A stretch of DNA of 64,000 nt from Cordilura impudica (lineage: Eukaryota; Arthropoda; Insecta; Diptera; Scathophagidae): the NCBI GenBank assembly GCA_963682025.1, contig OY821518.1:227800736-227864735 (forward strand), in the 5' to 3' direction. Below the pieces are notes generated by a model. That model saw only the letters and a program-made list of their open reading frames with translations. It had not been told where the DNA came from and searched no databases. The first letter of the stretch is position 1. Every line of letters begins with the position of its first letter. Both the position numbers and the translations under genes were made by a program. Positions 57,961-64,000 of the stretch are shown in pieces.

Positions 57961-60249
57961 ACAATTTGCTAAACTTATTACCAAAAAAATTATTTCAGAA
58001 AATTCTTTGGGTTGGTTTTCATATTTTCTATTATTTCGGATTTATTTCGGTGTTTGCTTTTTGGTCATCGTGGTTGCTGATCGGCATACATTTAGGTTAT
58101 ATATGTACCTATATGCATGCATTTCCGGTTATATGACATAATTAGTTAATTAATTTAGTTTAAGTTTTTGCAAATTAAATAGCTCGCCCTAACCTCCATT
58201 GCAAAGGTAATGGTTGTGTAGGTTAGCTATATGCACTAAATCGTGCTAATTGGAGATGGCTGTATAGTTTCTTTTAACTGGCCAAATATTTCTTCATTGC
58301 GGTCATATAGGTAGGATGGAGTAACAAAATAATAACCAAAAAAAAGCTCTCTCAATTTTTTTATTAAAACATTGCCATATTTTAAAACATAGAGAATATA
58401 TTTATAATAATAAGTAAGCAAATAAGGCATGCCAAACGCAAAAAACCAAATGTCCCAAACATTTTAAATAAAATAATTTGTTATCTTTATTTTCTGAAAA
58501 ACTTCAAATTTTCATCCAAAAAAAAATGTGAAAATTTATATATAAATAACATTCACATCAAATTGCGTTTATTTAAGTAACAATTTTTATGTTCGCAATT
58601 CTTAAATATCATTTGAGGTTTTCTAAAATTCACTGAATTTAAATTAATGTTTTCTGTATGCGATTCTGTAAATTTCAACGATCGGACAATCGCAAAATAT
58701 ATCGACAGCTATTGTTGTTTGCACTAAGGATTAAGTGATTCACTAAGTACATACATCTTAACGACAGTCGATAAATCTATTTTTCTATTTATTTAAATTG
58801 TAAACGAGTGGCATCTCTGTCAAAATAAGCGAAAACACAAATAAAAATAGAAAAAACAAATTACTTCGTGTTTGCCAGGATGATTTTATGTTTACGTTCA
58901 ATATCTTTATTTTGTTTACTAATTCTGTTTATTTATTTGAAAATGAAATAATGAATTGAATATGCTATTTAATTTTTTTATTTATATAAAAAAGTTTTTT
59001 AATAGAAGCAAAATATTTTCACTATTTTATGATTTTTATTTATGTATGACGACATTTCAACCTAAAAATTTAAGTTTTTATCGATTGAATAAACAACACA
59101 AAAATGGTTGTCGTTTAGATAACAACAACAGCTGACTTTAACAATAGCGAATATCGTTTAAAAATTTTACTAATAATTTTGCTTTTCTTTTTTTAACGAT
59201 TCGACTATCGTTAAAAGAAGTTACTGAATCGCGGTACTGAAAAGCTATTAATTTCTCCTGAATGGCAATATTTTTTTAAATGTAAACATATTTGGTGTTT
59301 TTTTTTTTTTTGGAATTTCAATTTGTGTTTAACGAATAAAATTTATATATTAAAGATGCAATTGATGTCTTCTAAATTTAAAATTATTATTTCCGACGTT
59401 TTCATATGATTTTCTGAAATTCAATTAATATTTTCTAATTTATAATTGGAAATATTAATTCCAGTTTTTAGAATTGATATTTTCTTAATTTTGAATGGAA
59501 AATTTAAAAAGTGCAATTTTGTATTTATGTGAATAATAATGCTTTAGTAATTATAAATAATTTTTAAAAATTAGATGTAATCGCAATCAGATATTTTGTA
59601 GGTAAAGCAGAATAATGGTTCTATATAAGTATGTAGAACTGTTTTGAAAGCAAAAAACTCATTGATAACTCGGTAACTCTATTTTGTAAAGACAACAAAA
59701 AGTTAATATGCCAAAATTATGTTCATATTTGTAAAAGAATATTGAAAAAACGTATGAAATAAAAGACCAGCCCGTGTATACTCTTAACATTGTTCTGTAT
59801 GATATCTATTTGAAAATATTGACATTCATGTTCAAATAGTAATAACTATTGCAAAGCTTATTAGAACAAAAATTGTGGCGCCATCTACTGTGGCATAGTC
59901 ACGCTGCGCAAAATGAAGTGACACTGTGTTAAGGCAAAAGAAATGTATTTTCCCCACAACAAAATATTGCAGAATTTTATGTAAAAAAAATAATGTACCG
60001 ATTTATTTCTAACATGCAGTTATTGTGGATATACATACATATACAGAATATATGTACATATATTATTTTTATTATTTAATATATGTATGTATGTATATGT
60101 AAGTATTAAACACAAAAAATACAACATCAAACGTCATTTTTGTGTTTTTCTCTTTAAATAAATTAACACATAATTTTTTTTTTTTTGTTAAATTTACATT
60201 GTTTTTTTTTATTAACAACTAGGTATTTGAGCATTATTTGCTTCAGATG
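57961..60249. other. Long stretch with least repeat content
   Basis: About 2.3 kb with no transposon I recognise apart from short tatgtatg runs (60045-60105). It is upstream of both paxillin start exons on the minus strand and could hold further 5' exons or control elements; none is demonstrable by eye. Confidence 0.4.
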
Positions 60250-61049
60250 TTGGTGAATTTTTACTCCCTTTATATCAACTCGTAGTGTCGAAAAATTTTG
60301 TATCGATTTTAACACCTTTCCGTGACCCAATCGATCTGAAACCTTGCAGGCACGCTCGTGGCAATGACAGAAATGATCTAAAATATTTTTTTAATGATGC
60401 CAAAACAATGGAGACTTTGAAATTTTTCTACCAGAGTTGATAAAAAATGTACAAAGGGTTAGTTTTTATTATAATACTATCACAACGACCACAAAAACGA
60501 CAAGTCCAGCTATGACAACAATACAACATTTAGAATAACAACAAGAATAATATAGAAACATCATGTTTTTCATTTTTTTTTACTTTTTCAGATTTCCCTG
60601 GACCTGTTCCACCGATTTTAATGATTTTTGAAATAGAAATCTTCCCATGAATTTGGTGAATCAATCTCACTAAAAACGATCACCCTAGCTGTCCTATTGA
60701 GGGCGTGATCGTGACAAGAACAACATAGAAACTTATATTTTTTCAAGACTTTTTTTAGTTCTTCATTCAAATCTCGGGCCCTAATCGACCGATTTGGACG
60801 ATTTTAAATAGCAAACTTTTCAGGATATTAGTGAATCATTTTTTATGTCAACGAGCACCCTAGCTGCCCGATTGATGCCGTCATCGTGATTTTCACAGAC
60901 GGACAGACGGACATCGCTATATCAACTCCGGTTGTTATAAGGATCACAAATATATATATTTTATGGGGTCCAAAATTTTTTTTCTAATTATTACAAACGG
61001 AATGACAAACTTATATATACCCTCTGCACACTGGAGTGGAGGGTATAAA
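60250..61049 (+). repeat. Family-C tail
   Basis: Contains 'tgacccaatcgatctgaaac' and 'tgttccaccgattttaatga', then acagacggacagacggacat, 'cactggagtggagggtataa'. It may belong with the head at 57862, giving a 3.2-kb element, or be separate. Confidence 0.7.
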
Positions 61050-61386
61050 AAGAAATCTTCAATATGGTATCATTGGAATGTACAAACTGGGGTTTTTTTT
61101 TAGCCATTAGAAAGCCCGTTCCGGAGGACGTTTTTAAATCTGAATGTGAACTCTTATGGCGGGAAAATTTTTTTTTCTCCAGTATCTTATTTTCTCAAAA
61201 ACCGATAAATCACTTCTGAAGAGTGGAAACCTTTTTAGTTTTGAGTTTAAAAATAAAAATTCTGTATCTCCCAACCTTCAAAAAAACCCAAAAAACATCA
61301 GAGAAACAAATATAAAAGAATTCATAACTTAATTTTTGGATAAAATACAGTACTCAAAAATCTTTAGTCCAAAATATTTCGAATTT

Positions 61387-62156
61387 AATGACGACTATAC
61401 GATACCCTATACCTTGCGTTTAGTGACCCTATCTCTTAAGTTCAACTAATTGGATACAGAAAATAAGCATAAACCAATTTTGAGTGGCATTTTTATTAAT
61501 TTTTTTGGCTGCAGATAAGAAAAAGTTCATATCGGGTGATATATCTATATGGGAACTAGGCCCAAAAATGGACCGCTCCTTACCATGTTTGGTAAAGTCT
61601 CTTGTATTTTGCAAAAATATATACAAACAAAATTTGAGAAGAATCAGGGCAATATTTTTGTTTTTTGATAGATTTAAGTGAATATCGGGAAGCAGCTCTA
61701 TATGGGGCCTATACCTAAGAGTTGTCCCAGGGGGATCATTTTTGGACTACTCATTAGTGGATGTAATGAACGCATACAAACCCAATTTGAGTAAGATCTA
61801 TATGACAATTTGGATCTTATGGCAATTTATGTCGATTTCATAGGGGTAATTTGTATGGGGGCTAGGTCTGAACATGGACGGATTCTCACCAATTTCAATA
61901 GCGTTCACCCCATGGCCGACAGAAGCTTATATAGCCAATTTCATCAAAATATATTCATATTTGCGACCTGCAGTTTGATTACAAGGTTTACATGGACACA
62001 CAGACGGACGGACGGACGGACATTGTTAAATCAACTAAAAAAGTGATTCTGATTCGATCGGTATAATTAAAGATTGGTCTAGGTCAAATATTTTGGGTTG
62101 TTACAAACAGCAGCACAAAGTCATTATACCCAAACCACATAGTGGTATAGGGTATA
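61387..62156 (+). repeat. Family-A dispersed repeat, near full length
   Basis: Begins cgactatacgataccctata (outer part of the palindrome lost) and ends cacatagtggtatagggtata. Followed at 62157-62245 by a second partial piece (aaaagttcatatcggatgtt to gatcggtata), as if a deleted copy were fused on. Confidence 0.88.
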
Positions 62157-62454
62157 AAAAGTTCATATCGGATGTTATAGTTATAAGGGGACAAGGTCGA
62201 AAAATGGACCGAAAAAAGTGATTTACAGTCGATCGGTATAAGAGGTGTGCCCCTATGTAAAGTACTAATGATATATACAAACATCAACACAAACTTATTA
62301 AATATTTCTTGTAAAAAACTTTTATAACTCTTATATTTTATCAGAAAAATGCAATTGTAACAAATAAATATTAAAACCATTAAAAGAAAAAAGCGATGTA
62401 TATAAAATTGAAGCATTATTTTCAAAATCAAAATTACTAAAAAAAATGTATTTG

Positions 62455-63330
62455 TTAATAAAAATTCACTATTTTTTAAATTTTGTTTTTAGGAAAAGGG
62501 TACTTTTTTAAAAATATTATTTTTCTAAGAGAAGGTAATTTCTAAGAAATGGTACCTTTTTTAAAAAAAAGTTTATTTTTTAAGAAAGAGTACTCTTTAA
62601 GAAAATATACTTTTTTATGAAAATTGACTTTTTTTAAGAAGGGTACTTTTTTAAGAAAAGGTAATTTTTTATAAAAGGTACTTTTTAAAAAAAGGTTATT
62701 TTAAAAAAATTTACTTTTTTAAGAAAGGTAATTATTTAAAAAAAAGGTACTTTTAAGAAAGGGAATTTAAAAAAAGGTACTTTTTTAAGAAAGGGAATTT
62801 AAAAAAGGGTATGTTTTTAATAAAAACATTTAACTTTTAAAAAAAGGTAATTTTTTAAGAAAATTTACTATTTTAAGAAAGGGTATATTTTAAAATAAGT
62901 ACTTTTTAAGAATGCGTATATTTAAAAAAAAAATTAAGTGTTTTTTAGAAAAAGTGTACTTTCTTAAAAAGGGGAATTTAAAAAAACTGTTGTTTATTAG
63001 AAGAGGTATTGTTTAAAAAAGAAGTACTGTTGCCAAAAAGGGAACTTTAAAAAAAATATTTTTTTAAAAAAGAGTGCTTTAAAAAAAGGGCACTTTTTAA
63101 AAAAACGGTACTTTTTAAAAAAACGGTACTTTTTTTTAAAAAAATGTACATTAAAAAAAATCTTGTTTAAGAATGTTACGTTTTTACTTTTGCATAACGG
63201 TAATTTTTTAAGAAAAGGTACTTTTTTTAGAAATGTACTTTTTTAAGAAAAAGTACTTATGAAAAAAATATGATTTTGAAGAGAAGGTACTTGTTAAGGA
63301 AAGGCACTTAAAAAAAATAATGTTATAGGG
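62455..63330. repeat. Degenerate GTAC-rich array, right copy
   Basis: Repeats of taagaaaaggtactttttt, 16-20 bp each, highly variable. Same type as 24830-25600. It ends directly before a family-C tail. Confidence 0.85.
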
Positions 63331-63720
63331 ATTATATATTTTTTTTATATTGGCGATTTTCTTTATTATATCGGGATAGCGATAAAAAATATATATGGAA
63401 ATACTTGCTTTAGTTAATGTGACATGTGTAGTATAGCCATACACACACCCTCATTAAGCAAATGCCGCAACTACTATGACTACAACCAACAATAAGGAGA
63501 ATTACAACATATAAATAGCAACGCCTTCCGGATGTTAATAAAAGATTTTATTAAAAAACGAAGAGTAAAGCTTAGTTATTGAGGGTGTGATTGTTATTTC
63601 CATATTCAGTCGGACAGACGAACATCGCTCAATGAACTTTCCTTGCTATAATGATGAAGAAAATGTATTGGTTAGGGGTCTTCGGAATTTATTTCGATGC
63701 GTTACAAATGTTGCACAGTG
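63331..63720 (+). repeat. Family-C tail following the array
   Basis: atattggcgattttctttat, then gggatagcgataaaaaatat, cagtcggacagacgaacatc and 'tttcgatgcgttacaaatg' match the tail at 41770-42250. Confidence 0.75.
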
Positions 63721-64000
63721 GTGTCGAAACCAAAAATGGATTGAATGTTTTCAATTATTGTATAGTAAAGGTTTCCATTGTTTTGTCAACAGCATAAGTT
63801 AACAGCATAAGTTGAATTTTGTTAGTTTTTTCTGAAGTTAAGCTATTTTGCGTTAATATTTTTTTCTGTTTTACTTAAATAAAACATAAAATTTTTTTTT
63901 TTAATTAATAAAAGAGTTTTTAGCAGGGACATAAAATAATTGTTATTTTTTTCTTTCAAAACGAAAGGTTACGTCAAAATTCCCTTAATATATTTTAGGG

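Noticed and set aside
1..64000. tRNA or rRNA genes
   Set aside because: No clover-leaf A and B boxes or rRNA signatures were recognised on reading both strands; a covariance search would be needed to exclude them firmly.

Overview
The window looks like eukaryotic DNA from a true fly. It is very A+T-rich, it carries the N-terminal exons of a fly-type paxillin gene, and most of the rest is transposon debris of dipteran kinds: mariner/Tc1, Transib, hAT, a CR1/jockey-group LINE, and INE-1-like dispersed repeats carrying the characteristic 'gtccgtccgtc' block. A large-genome calyptrate-type fly is my inference. I see no bacterial genes, CRISPR array, rRNA or tRNA.

Host gene. Six spliced exons on the minus strand (35272 down to 22685), plus an alternative first exon at 42927-42846, encode the LD-motif half of paxillin. 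Two separate start exons both end in phase 1 with the same leftover G and splice to the same exon 2, rebuilding the LD1 motif in each case. LD1, LD2, an LD3-like motif and LD4 are in order. I found no LIM-domain exons, so they probably lie left of position 1 behind an intron of more than 22 kb. Nearly everything else between 1 and 42.9 kb would then be paxillin intron.

Mobile DNA, left to right. A complete Transib element sits at 222-3580 with CACAGTG ends and a CGTCG target duplication. A Tc1-like relic and family-A repeats follow (4-8.3 kb), then T-rich arrays split by a family-A copy (9-11.4 kb) and a mariner relic (11.6-12.1 kb). One family-A copy (14.9-19.3 kb) was split by a LINE and by a 2.14-kb hAT element with long inverted arms and an 8-bp target duplication. 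Helentron-like ends and tandem repeats lie at 20-22.3 kb. A 'CACGCACAGTCACG' repeat pair flanks a GTAC-rich array at 24.4-27.5 kb. A 2.97-kb DNA transposon of a type I cannot assign occupies 31.1-34.1 kb. A 4-kb heptanucleotide array lies inside a family-C repeat (37.6-42.3 kb). A second copy of the first Transib family, inverted relative to copy 1, is at 46-49.2 kb. A nested stack (50.2-57.1 kb) contains a third, divergent Transib and a second hAT copy. The right end (57-64 kb) holds family-A and family-C repeats and another GTAC-type array.

All transposase genes here are broken by stops or frameshifts, so this is a record of past invasions. The best candidates for something undescribed are the 31.1-34.1 kb transposon, the long-armed hAT family, and the arrays that occur at the same internal junction of two family-C elements.
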